Positions 44,452 to 54,959 of a DNA stretch of 64,000 nucleotides are shown piece by piece. The notes under the pieces were generated by a model. It was not told where the DNA came from, ran no database searches, and saw only the letters and a program-made list of their open reading frames with translations. The DNA is from Budorcas taxicolor (taxonomy: Eukaryota > Chordata > Mammalia > Artiodactyla > Bovidae). How positions within the stretch are numbered: position 1 is the first letter of the stretch; each line of letters opens with the position of its first letter. Location: the NCBI RefSeq assembly GCF_023091745.1, contig NC_068935.1:19203775-19267774 (forward strand), given 5' to 3'. A program made the position numbers and the translations under genes.

Positions 44452-45505
44452 CTATTTCTTGCATTGATTGCTGAGAAAAGCTTTCTTATCTCTCCTTGCT
44501 CTTCTTTGGAACTCTGCATTCAGATGCTTATCTCTTTCCTTTTCTCCTTTGCTTTTCGCTTCTGTTCTTTTCACAGCTATTTGTAAGGCCTCCCCAGACA
44601 GCCATTTTGCTTTTTTGCATTTCTTTTCCATGGGGATGGTCTTAATCCCTTTCTCCTCTACAATGTCACAAACCTCCCTCCATAGTTCATCAGGCACTCT
44701 ATCTATCAGATCTAGGCCCTTAAATCTATTTCTCACTTCCACTGTATAATCATAAGGGATTTGATTTAGGTCATACCTGAATGGTCTAGTGGTTTTCCCT
44801 ACTTTCTTCAATTTAAGTCTGAATTTGGCAATAGGGAGTTCATGATCTGAGCCACAGTCAGCTTGTTTTTGTTGGCTGTATAGAGCTTCTCCATCTTTGG
44901 CTGCAAAGAATATAATCAATCTGATTTTGGTGTTGACCATCTGGTGATGTCCATGTGTAGAGTCTTCTCTTGTGTTGTTGGAAGAGGGTGTTTGCTATGA
45001 TCAGTGCATTTTCTTGGCAAAACTCTGTTAGTCTTTGCCCTGCTTCGTTCCGTATTCCAAGGCCAAATTTGCCTGTTACTCCAGGTGTTTCTTGACTTCC
45101 TACTTTTGCATTCCAGTCCTCTATAATGAAAGGGACATCTTTTGTGGGTGTTAGTTCTAAAAGGTCTTGGAGGTTTTTATAGAACCGTTCAACTTCAGCT
45201 TCTTCAGTGTTACTGGTTGGGGCATAGACTTGGATTACTGTGATATTGAATGGTTTGCCTTAGAGACGAACAGAGATCATTCTGTCATTTTTGAGATTGC
45301 ATCCAAGTACTGCATTTTGGACTCTTTTGTTGACCATGATGGCTACTCCATTTCTCCTGAGGGATTCCTGCCCGCAGTAGTAGATATAATGGTCATCTGA
45401 GTTAAATTCACCCATTCCAGTCCATTTTAGTTTGCTGATTCCTAAAATGTCGACGTTCACTCTTGCCATCTCCTGTTTGACCACATCCAATTTGCCTTGA
45501 TTCAT
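44452..45505 (-). pseudogene. BovB endonuclease region, frameshifted
   Basis: Two open segments in different frames. 45505-45260 holds the N-terminal APE-type endonuclease with KWTGMGEF and YYCGQESLRRNGVAI. 44940-44452 holds the end of the endonuclease with CGSDHEL (the conserved SDH site) and then the basic linker. Stops and shifts lie between them (about 44941-45259). The residue after 'ILGIS' is Lys (codon at 45431-45433), where I expect the family to have a catalytic-type Glu. The protein is not made intact. Confidence 0.85.
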
Positions 45506-46211
45506 GGACCTGACATTCCAGGTTCCTATGCAATATTGCTCTTTACAGCATCAGACCTTGCTTCACCAGTCACATCCACAGCTGGGTATTGTTTTTGCTT
45601 TGGCTCCATCCCTTCATTCTTTCTGGAGTTATTTTTCCACTGATCTCCAGTAGCATATTGGGCACCTACTGAGCTGGTGAGTTCCTTTCAGTATCCTATC
45701 ATTTTGCCTTTTCATACTGTTCATGGGGTTCTCAAGGCAAGAATACTGAAGTGGTTTGCCATTCCCTTCTCCAGTGGACCACATTGTGTCAGACCTCTCC
45801 ACCATGCCTACCCATCTTGTGTGGCCCCACATGGCATGGCTTAGTTTCATTGAGTTAGACAAGGCTGTGGTCCTAGTGTGATTAGATTGACTAGTTTTCT
45901 GTGATTATAGTTTCAGTGTGTCTGCCCTCTTGCAACACCTACTGTCTTACTTGGTTTCCCTTACCTTTGACGTGGGGAATCTCTTCACGGCTGCTCCAGC
46001 AAAGCACAGCTGCTGCTCCTTACCTGGGATGAGGGGTATCGCCTCACCACTGCCCCTCCAGCCTTGAACGTGGAATAGCTCCTCTAGGCCCTCTGGCGCC
46101 CGCGCAGCCCCCGCTCCTTGGACGTGGGGTCTCTCCTCCCGGCCGCCGCCCCTGGCCTCGGGTGGGGGTAGCTCCTCTAGGCTGCTCCTGCGCTGACACA
46201 GTCTAAAAGAT

Positions 46212-46440
46212 AGATTGTTTTAACAATGAAATAAAGTTAAATAAACGCTCCTTTGAGGCATGCGCTGCTTATACTATCCACTCTTCTTTTTGTCAACTCT
46301 TCCTCCTCTTTCACCCACACTTTTCCTGGACTTTTAATGCCTGGTTTATTACTTTCCTCTCAAACATGAGCCCTGCTTTTATCCTGGAAGACTTTAGTGC
46401 CCCAGGGTACAATCCATCCAGCACCTTGGACTCATGGCTT
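46212..46440. other. Short unassigned stretch
   Basis: No repeat recognised with confidence. Confidence 0.3.
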
Positions 46441-47075
46441 GTGCCTTTGATGAATATTTTGGAGTGTTGTCATATACTGGGCACTGTCAGAGGTGTGGTG
46501 TGAAGGCTGTAGCAATGAACAAATGGACAAAAATTCCTGTCCACAAGAACCTTACCATCAGGAGGACAGGAGTAGGGGAGAGAGTTAACCCATCAGTAAA
46601 CAAATAATCATGCATAGAATGTCCGTTGGTGATAAACAGATGGAAAAGAATGAAGCAGGGAAACAAGGTAGGCAATGATGAGAGAGAAGAATCACTTTTA
46701 TATGTGAGAGAAGGAATTTCAACAAGGGTAGCCTTCATTGAGGAGATGATATTTGGGCCAAGACCTGGAGGAAGTTTGGGAGCTACCATGTAAATATCTT
46801 GCAGGAGAGCATTACAGGCAGAGAGAACCGAGAGTGCAGCTGTCTTAAGGCAGGAGCGTACCTGGCTGGGAAGGGGCCGATATGGCTGAAGCTGAGTTCG
46901 TGAAGGGAGAGTAGAAGACAAGCTCAGGGAGCCGTAAGAGCCCAGGTCTTCTTAGGTCTTGCATGAAATTGTACGGACTATGGCTTTTACTCTGAATTGA
47001 GACGGTGAGCCTTTAGAAGGGAGGGTTCTGGCTGGAGAATGGGATAGAATCTGACTTACATTTGAAGCTTACTTG
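46440..47075 (-). repeat. L2-like LINE remnant
   Basis: Antisense pattern matching the 24.5 and 38.0 kb blocks: 'tatactgggcactgtcagagg', 'caagaaccttaccatcagg', 'gaggagatgatatttgggccaagacctgg', 'aggagagcattacaggcagagagaacc'. Confidence 0.65.
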
Positions 47076-47209
47076 ATTTCACTTGTCTCCACTCACTTTC
47101 ATCTCTACTCAACTTTGATCATGTGTTCCTCTTGCCAGCTCATGTATTTTTTCATTGCCCTGAACTACTACACCTCTGAAATCTTAAACTCAAGTAGTAT
47201 GATAGCAAA

Positions 47210-47515
47210 GCTTCTTTGCTCAGTCCTGTCTGACTCTTTCTGAGGCCATGGACTATATAGTCCTTGGAATTCTCCAGCCCAGAATACTGGAGTGGGTAGC
47301 CTTTTCCTTCTCCAGGGGATCTTCCCAACCCAAGGATCAAACCCAGGCTTCCCACATTGCAGGTGGATTCTTTACCAGCTGAGCCACAAGGGAAGCCCAG
47401 GAATACTGGAGTGGGTAGCCTATCCCTTCTCCAGTGGATCTTCCTGACCCAGGAATTGAACTGGGGTCTCATGCTTTGCAGACAGGTTCTTCACCAACTG
47501 ACCTATCAGGTAAGT
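47210..47515 (-). mobile_element. Bov-tA SINE, dimeric form
   Basis: Antisense dimer. The first unit ends 'gagccacaagggaagccc' (about 47398); a second unit starts 'aggaatactggagtgggtagcc' and ends 'aactgacctatcagg'. It mirrors the sense dimer at 4.8 kb. Confidence 0.92.
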
Positions 47516-47754
47516 TAAAGATTCTACACCCACCCCTTCATTCTAATTACACTTTCTCTTTCACCTTAGCTAAATCTCTCATCTCTTGACTCTACTGAGT
47601 TCTTCCTAGTTATCAGTCCTTCTGGCTTCTCTTCTTTTCCTCTCCCTCCTAAACCCCATAGTGCAACTTTTTTTTAGCAATTGTAATGTGTTAACGTTCT
47701 CGTCTGGTTAGTATTTCAGCAAAGCCCAAACCATAGATCATTCCATTGGATCTT

Positions 47755-47885
47755 GGTCCTGGCTGCACATGTGAATCACCTGGGATGCTTTAAAAGGAGC
47801 TGATGCCTGATTTCGTTGGCCTGGAATGGGGCCCCTAAGTTGGTCTTTTTAAGCTCTGTCAGTGATTCTAATGAACCACCAGATA
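47755..47885. repeat. MER5A fragment
   Basis: 'gctgcacatgtgaatcacctgggatgctttaaaag' with 'ttggtctttttaagctctgtcagtgattctaatg'. Confidence 0.7.
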
Positions 47886-48145
47886 AGCGACAGGCTCTTA
47901 TCCTATACTTCTGCACCTGGGCAGGAAACCAATCTCAGTTGTTCCCTAAAACTACTGGGAAATCTGACAAAGTGTGACCCTAGTAAGCTACATCTCACAT
48001 TCCTCTCGATGGGCAAATTACCCTCCCCCAGCCTCCAACCCCACACCTGTCCATGTCTCTCTTAGAAGGTGGCTTCATTTTCCATTTCATAGAGAAAATA
48101 AGAGGCTTCCTTGGTCTCAAATTCCTGTCTTGCCGCCTAGATGCA
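47886..48145. other. Short unassigned stretch
   Basis: No repeat or exon recognised. Confidence 0.3.
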
Positions 48146-48147
48146 TC

Positions 48148-48322
48148 TCTTGTTGTTGTTCAGTCGCCCAGTTGTGTCCCACTCTTTGCCACCCCATGGA
48201 CTGCAGCATGCCAGGCTTCCCTGTCCTTCACTATCTCCTGGAGTTTGCTGTAACTCATGTCCACTGAGTCAGTGATGCCATCCAACCATCTCATCCTCTG
48301 TTTCCCCCTTCTTCTTCTCCAC
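48148..48322 (-). mobile_element. BovB 3'-end fragment
   Basis: Only the last about 175 bp of BovB: 'ttgttgttgttcagtcgcccag' to 'catctcatcctctgtttccccc', then foreign sequence. A very short 5'-truncated insertion. Confidence 0.88.
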
Positions 48323-48324
48323 TT

Positions 48325-49540
48325 TTATTCAGTTGTCTCATCCACCCTTACCAAAACTTTCCTCTGTCTTGAGGATCTTCAACATGTTTCTTACTATGGG
48401 CTCCTTTCAGGATATTTACAGTGTTTTATCTTTCAAGACTTTCTTTTCAATCCCATATCCTTCTTCTCTAGCTACTGCCCTATGTCTCTTCTCCCCTTCA
48501 TTGCCAAGCTTCTTGAACAGTGAATCTCCTCAGCCTGTGCCATCCCCTCTGCTTCCATTTATTTCCACAGTGGAATCTGGTTTCTGTCCTCATCACTCCC
48601 CTGAAACATCTTTTGCTGTGGACACCAGTGATTTCCCAACTGACAAATCTAATGAGCATTTCTCAGTCTTTTGACTTACTTGGTGTTTCTGAATCATTAA
48701 TTTTTACTGCCTGCCTTCCTGAAAATTTGTTCTCCAGTGGATTCCATGACACTGCTCTTTCTTGATTCACCTCCCTCTTCTGTGGCTGCTCTTTGAGCTT
48801 CGCTTTCTTTTCCCAAACCCAAAATATCAATGTTCCCAGGAAGCGCTCTCTGTTTTCCTACTGTGTGCTTGCATGCTAAGTCACTTCAGTCGTGTCTGAC
48901 TCTGTGACTCTATGGACTGTAGCCCACCAGGTTCCTCCGTCCATGGAATTCTCCAGGCAAGAATACTGGAGTGGGTTATCATGCTCTCCCCCGGGGATCT
49001 TTCCAACCCAGGGATCGAATCTGCGTCTCTTATGTCTTCTTCATCTTAGGAGGATCGTTTACCACTAGCGCCACCTGGGAAGCCCTTCTTTTCCTACTCC
49101 TTCACACTTTTTCTTGGAAATTTTATCCATGCCTGCGACTTCAGCTATCACCTACATTTTATAACTCGCAGATGTGTACCTTCACCACAGATCTCTCTCC
49201 GAGCCCTAGATCTGTTTATGAAAGTGGTTGTGGGCTGTCTCTGCCTAGAAATTCCACTCAATGTCCAAAACTGAATGTGACCTTTTATATACTCCGGCTC
49301 CACTAAATGAGAAATCTGAGTCATCCAAGATTCTTCTTTCATCTTCCTCACTTTCTACAATGACCAGTTCCTCCCAAGTCTATCTCACAACCATCTCTCA
49401 TATGTTTGTTCTTGGTATCGTGACTGCCCCTTCTTTGAATTCCCATCATCTGTCACCTGTACCATTGTAGTATCTTCCTAACTGGAGCACCTGGCTCTAT
49501 AGCAACCTCCTTAAAGCTGTCGTTGGAACCCAAAGAATCC
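48325..49540 (+). repeat. L2-like LINE remnant (sense), interrupted
   Basis: Pyrimidine-rich sense L2-type sequence: 'gacaccagtgatttcccaactgac' (48620), 'gattcacctccctcttctgtggctgctc' (48764), then after a SINE 'ttccactcaatgtccaaaactgaa' (49252) and 'ctgagtcatccaagattcttctttc' (49315). Open frames here are relics. Confidence 0.6.
48863..49088 (-). mobile_element. Bov-tA SINE
   Basis: Antisense copy with a 10-bp perfect duplication TTTTCCTACT at 48853-48862 and 49089-49098, which is L2 sequence. Confidence 0.95.
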
Positions 49541-50990
49541 TTCTACAATGGAAAACTTATTGTGTTTCTGCTCTGCACATATGTCATCAGCGACTCCCAG
49601 GGACTCATAGCAGTGGTTTTCAAGTTTAATGTACAGGGATCGCTGTGCATGTTCTGGAGTGAAGGTGAGGGGCAGTGAGCTGAGTGCACCACTCACCAGG
49701 GTGAAACTCTTCAATCAGGGCAACTGTGCTTTGTGTGTATTATTCTGGGCAACTGAGGACATTCTCCATTAGAGTGAAAATTCTGGAGCCAGAAGAAAAA
49801 ATTTGAATGCCATTGACCTTGATCTTCACAACCAACTTTAACAAGTTCACTGTTTATCATGAACAGAAGAGTATCTCTTATATCAAGAGTATGAAAGCTT
49901 CATAGACCTTGTATTCAGGAACTTTGACCCTTCCAGTTGTGTGTAGTTGGTTGCCAAGGTCCAGACCAGACTGAGGGCTCTCACAGCTTGATGTGACTTT
50001 TGGTGATTGTTCTAAGGCCCTTCCTCCTCTGTTTGAGGTGCCTGGTGCCTGTCATGGACATGAACATTGAACTCTGCCTGAAGAACACCCAGGGCCTTGA
50101 TGCAGGCACCATCCCTAGGCAGTCTCAGATATTAAATTACACCCTGTTCCATAACTTGCATTTTTCTCCTTGACATTATCTCTCATATGCTTCCAAATGA
50201 TTAAAGAGTCTTTTTAAAACCTGTAGAAGAGCCCACTGAATCAAAGCTTGTTCCATGTTTACTTTCTCAGAACTAGGAGAACCTTAAGAAACCCTGTCTA
50301 GCCCCATGCTGTGATCTTAGTGAAAACTGATTCTCCAAGAGCTTAGTTCTCATGCCAGCTCATGGACCATGGCCCTGCTTACATTCTTCCAAACTGGGAT
50401 TGAGTTCAGGCTGGAGGCTTTTCATCTGCCTTCAAGAAAGGGGAACACGCACATCGTCACTTATAAAAAGGGAATCTTGGCATTGACAAATCCGGTGGTT
50501 CCCAGTTCCATGTTATAAAATAGTCTTAATCTGTCTAGTTCAGAGAATGTTCAGGGGTGAGTCAGCTGTAACCACACCCTAGCTTGACCTGAGCCTCTAG
50601 TGTCATTTCTCCCTAAGCCAAGTTAAAACTGCTTGATAGCCTAAGCACAAAAGCAGCAACCAGATTCTAATGCTACTCACTGAACAATCAATCATTCCCT
50701 GAGCAAGGAGGATGTTGGGTGAGGTGATCTCTAGGCACCCCTTCAGTTCCAATACCCTGAGTCTTCAATGCTAGGAGGCAATGAGTGTGAAAGATGCTTT
50801 GAAAAGTTCAAAATGCTATATAGTTGTGGGGTGTTCTTAATTAAACTTACTGCTTTAAGTTCCCATAACAGCAGCAGAAGAAATAAAGGGCCCTTCCTGA
50901 TGAATAGACAACTGGGCAGGTCAGCATCTGACTCATCTGCAGTTGGCAGAATAGTGTTGTTTTTCAGGGAGCAAAATAAGAAGAACAGCT
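49541..50990. other. Unassigned, repeat-poor stretch
   Basis: About 1.45 kb in which I recognise no transposon and no exon. Could hold unique intronic or intergenic DNA of regulatory value, but nothing specific is visible. Confidence 0.4.
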
Positions 50991-50994
50991 ATTA

Positions 50995-51195
50995 TTTATT
51001 GAGACAGGATCATATGCCAGCAGTATGCTAGTGACCTTCATAAACATTTTTGTTATTTATTCTCACAATAACCCTGTCATTATTATCATTGTTGCCCTTT
51101 TACAGATGAGGAAACTGAGGCTCTGGGAAGTTAAGTGACTCAGTTGAGGTCACACACCTAGTAAGTGATGGAGCTAAGATTGGAACCATGATTTC
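50995..51195 (-). repeat. MIR
   Basis: Antisense and well kept: 'ctattatttattgagacaggatcatatgcc', 'ttttacagatgaggaaactgaggctctggg', 'aggtcacacacctagtaagtg'. Confidence 0.85.
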
Positions 51196-51239
51196 TCTCA
51201 TTCGAAAAGCTCAACCACTTTCAAATATGTGAAAAGTGG

Positions 51240-51420
51240 AAACTTATTTCCTACCCTAGTGCTTCTCCAATGTTGATGAGCAGCTGAATCACCACATCTT
51301 GCTAAAACCAGATTGCTGATTCAGGTTAGGGTCTGAGCTTCTGCATTTCTGACAGGGTCCCAGATACTGTTGATAGAGCAGATCCATGAACCCCATTGAG
51401 TAGCAAGAGGCTAGAGGCCT
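51240..51420. repeat. MER5A copy
   Basis: 'agtgcttctccaatgttgatg...gctgaatcacc...gattgctgattcaggttagggtctgagcttctgcatttctgac' is the hAT MER5A pattern. Confidence 0.65.
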
Positions 51421-51424
51421 TTCT

Positions 51425-52600
51425 AGAGGAATCCCTGGGCTCCATGTGCTCCCAGGGCCGGGCCACACAGGCTGTGCCCTGCAAAACTCGAGGGGGCACC
51501 ATTTGCATTCTACTCTGTGCAGTGTGCCTCCTGGGGTCCCATGCTGGGGTAACCTCCAGTCTGGAGTGAGACCCCAAGGAACAGTGAGCAGATCAACAGA
51601 CTCTTCATCCCCTGGGATCCAGTCTGAATAAGGGAAAGTGCTTTGCTTTCCCCTACAAATGAAAAATTGATCATCCCAGTTGAGAAAAGAAAGGCGAAGC
51701 GGGTCTGCTCACAATGAGGGTGGCCCATTTGGTGTTCAAGGATGAGCTGGGAAGGAGGGAAAAAAGGAAGCTGGCAGGCTGGCTGGTTAGCAGGCTGGCT
51801 GGCGTGGCTGGCTCCATTCTTATGCTAACAAAGCTGTGATTCCAGGCTGCAGCTGCTGCTCAGAGGGGGCTTGGGTCATTCATAGCAGCTTTCTTTCTGA
51901 GTTCCAGACCCCCAGAACAGGTGCAGCCCCACTTGTTATTTTGTGCAGCCCTGACTGTCCAGACAGGGAGCTGATTATCACTGTGAATCGGGGATTACTG
52001 CTGATTTACCAGCTTCTGTCAAACAAAGGGGCCGGCCTTAAGACAGCTGTCTCTTCTAGCCAGCATGAGGCTAACTGCCCCAAAAGCCATGTGGGCCACG
52101 AGGAGGTGAGATTGAAGTGGAAACGGGACAGAGGAAAATAAAAAATCCAGGCAGCATTTTTTCTGGGACAGGTCAAAATGTTGGAGAGTCAGAGGGCTGG
52201 GAGCTTAAGCCCAAAGTCTCCCAGCAGGAGATCAAAACCAAGGGAACTAGGCCCAAGCACCCCTTCTCTGACTGGGGGTTGCTGCTTTGAGCCCCATGGC
52301 CTGAGCTCTGTTGAAGTGGCCAAGTTTGTGGGAAGGCCCTCATTGTCTCACTGTCCCCTTCCTCCGCCTCACCCTCAGCGCCAGGCTTTGAGAACAAGAC
52401 AATCAGCTGCCATTCAGAGAAAGAGGGGAGACCTATTAGCCCTGTGGTTTACAAGCCCACTTCCAAAGTAAGGCAGCTTGGAGCTGGATCTTGACCCCTT
52501 AGCAGCCTCATGAGCTTAGGCCATCATTTGATTTCTCCAAACCCAAGTTTTTCCTAGAAAGATAACAAGAGTACCTCTATCATGGAGCTACTGTGAAGAT
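51425..52600. other. Repeat-free block
   Basis: About 1.2 kb without transposons. It contains GGCT-rich imperfect repeats (51770-51812), E-boxes CAGCTG at 51850-51855 and 52044-52049, a 12-bp palindrome AGACAGCTGTCT (52041-52052) and GGCCGGCC (52030-52037). A 46-nt interval, 52060-52105, is bounded by TTCTTCTAG and GTGAGA, compatible with a small exon. The context could be regulatory; no protein is recognised. Confidence 0.4.
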
Positions 52601-52793
52601 TTATTACCACCAACAATGACAGCTAACACTGGGAAGCACCTGGTATGGACCAAGCCCTCTTCTAAGCACTTCACATGTTCGCCATAACCCTGTGAAATAG
52701 GTACTCTGATTATCGCTGTTTTATAGATGCAAAACCCAAGGATAAAAAAAGGGTTAACTTGCCCAAGGTCACACAGGTAGTAAGTGGCAGCTG

Positions 52794-54879
52794 TCACTGT
52801 TTGCAGATGACATGATCCTCTACATAGAAAACCCCAAAGACTCCACCAGAAAATTACTAGAGCTAATCAATGAATATAGTAAAGTGGCAGGATATTAAAT
52901 CAACACACAGAAATCCCTTGCATTCCTATACACTAATAATGAGAAAATAGAAAAAGAAATTAAGGAAACAATTCCATTCACCATTGCAACAAAAAGAATA
53001 AAATACTTAGGAATATATCTACCTAAAGAAACTAAAGACCTATATTTAGAAAACTATAAAACACTGATGAAAGAAATCAAAGAGGACACTAATAGATGGA
53101 GAAATATACCATGTTCATGGATCGGAAGAATCAATATAGTGAAAATGAGTACACTACCCAAAGCAATCTATAGATTCAATGCAATCCCTATCAAGCTACC
53201 AGTGGTATTTTTTACAGAGCTAGAACAAATAATTTCACAATTTGTATGGAAATACAAAAACCCTCGAATAGCCAAAGCAATCTTGAGAAAGAAGAATGGA
53301 ACTGGAGGAATCAACCTGCCTGACTTCAGGCTCTACTACAAAGCCACAGTCATCAAGACAGTATGGTACTGGCACAAAGACAGAAATATAGATCAATGGA
53401 ACAAAATAGAAAGCCCAAAGATAAATCTACACACCTATGGACACCTTATCTTTGACAAAGGAGGTGAGAATATACAATGGATTAAAGGCAATCTTTTTAA
53501 CAAGTGGTGCTGGGGAAACTGGTCAACCACTTGTAAAAGAATGGAACTAGATCACTTTCTAACACCATACACAAAAGTAAACTCAAAATGGATTAAAGAT
53601 CTAAATGTAAGACCAGAAACTATACAACTCCTAGAGGAGAACATAGGCAAAACACTCTCTGACATAAATCACAGCAGGATCCTTTATGACCCACCTCCCA
53701 GAATACTGGAAATAAAAGCAAAAGTAAGCAAATGGGACCTAATTAAAATTAAAAGCTTCTGCACAACAAAGGAAACTATAAGCAAGGTGAAAAGACAGCC
53801 TTCGGAATGGGAGAAAATAATAGCAAATGAAGCAACTGACAAACAACTAATCTCAAAATTATACAAGCAACTTATGCAGCTCAATTCCAAAAAAATAAAT
53901 GACCCAATCAAAAAATGGGCCAAAGAACTAAATAGACATTTCTCCAAAGAAGACATACAGATGGCTAACAAACACATGAAAAGATGCTCAACATCACTCA
54001 TTATCAGAGAAATGCAAATCAAAACCACAATGAGGTACCATTTCACGCCAGCCAGAATGGCTACGATCCAAAAGTCTACAAGCAATAAATGCTGGAGAGG
54101 GTGTGGAGAAAAGGGAACCCTCTTACACTGTTGGTGGGAATGCAAACTAGTACAGCCACTATGGAGAACAATGTGGAGATTCCTTCAAAAACTGGAAATA
54201 GAACTGCCTTATAACCCAGCAATCCCACTACTGGGCATACACACCAAGGAAACCAGAATTGAAAGAGACAGGTGTACCCCAATGTTCATTGCAGCACTGT
54301 TTATAATAGCCAGGACATGGAAGCAACCTAGATGTCCATCAGCAGACCAATGGATAAGAAAGCAGTGGTACATATACACAATGGAGTATTACTCAGCCAT
54401 CAAAAAGAATACATTTGAATCAGTTCTAATGATGTGGATGAAACTGGAGCTGATCATACAGAATGAAGAAGTCAGAAAGCAAAACACCAATACAGTATAC
54501 TAACGCATACATATGGAATTTAGAAAGATGGTAATGATAACCCTGTATGCGAGACAGCAAAAGAGACACAGATGTATAGAACAGTCTTTTGGACTCTGTG
54601 GGAGAGGGAGAGGGTGGGATGATTTGGGAGAATGGCATTGAAACATGTATAATATCATATAAGAAATGAATCGCCAGTCTAGGTTCAATGCAGGGTGCAG
54701 GATGCTTGGGACTGGTACACTAGGATGACCCGGAGGGATGGTGTGTCGGGGGGAGGTGGGAGGGGGGCTCAGGGTTGGGAACACGTATACACCTGTGGTG
54801 GATTCATGTTGATGTATGGCAAAACCAATACAATATTGGAAAGTAAATAATAATAATAATAATGAAGTTTAAAAAAAAA
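52794..54879 (+). mobile_element. Young L1 (L1-BT type), 5'-truncated
   Basis: 2.09-kb sense L1 that starts at the RT catalytic box and includes the rest of ORF2, the ruminant-type 3' UTR (54507-54845, with 'gagacagcaaaagagacacagatgtatagaac') and an (AAT)n/A tail ending at 54879. CAGCTG at 52788-52793 and 54880-54885 is the apparent short duplication. The truncation removes the endonuclease and most of the RT, so the copy is dead on arrival. Confidence 0.93.
52797..54503 (+). pseudogene. L1 ORF2 C-terminal part
   Basis: The frame begins with LFADDMILYIENP, so the RT motif C is the first thing retained. An in-frame TAA at 52896-52898 (GY*INTQK) interrupts it. From Met 53067 the frame is open for 478 aa to the natural end. 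The C-terminal zinc-knuckle region KCWRGCGEKGTLLHCWWEC (about residues 346-364 of the 478-aa frame) is intact. Very few changes overall, which indicates recent insertion. Confidence 0.92.
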
Positions 54880-54959
54880 CAGCTGAGAATCAAACTTGGG
54901 CAGCCTGTCAGGCTTTCTCTTAAGCACTATGCTTTCCTCCACCGCACAGACTCGTGTAG

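Larger units (their letters stand above)
42709..46196 (-). mobile_element. BovB LINE, near full length
   Basis: A 3.49-kb antisense BovB. The (CAGTT)n 3' tail is at 42709, the RT region at 42735-44348, the linker and endonuclease at 44452-45505, and a GC-rich 5' region with several CpGs at 45950-46196. A perfect 15-bp duplication CACAGTCTAAAAGAT at 42694-42708 and 46197-46211 shows that both ends are preserved. The coding region carries only a few frame breaks. It is the best-preserved LINE in the window and could still be transcribed if its 5' region is active. Confidence 0.96.
52605..54941 (-). repeat. MIR split by a young L1
   Basis: The left part runs 52605-52793 ('ctaacactgggaagcacctgg', 'ccaaggtcacacaggtagtaagtggcag') and the right part 54880-54941 ('gagaatcaaacttgggcagcctg...cttaagcactatgc'). 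Together they read as one antisense MIR once the L1 is removed. Confidence 0.85.

Noticed and set aside
45720..45780. Separate Bov-tA fragment inside the large BovB
   Set aside because: The 'ggcaagaatactgaagtggtttgccattcccttctcc' stretch is, as I recall it, a normal part of the BovB 5' region, so it is not a later insertion.
53684..54145. 153-aa hydrophobic minus-strand frame resembling a membrane protein
   Set aside because: It is the reverse of L1 ORF2; A-rich sense codons give Phe/Leu/Ile-rich antisense frames.
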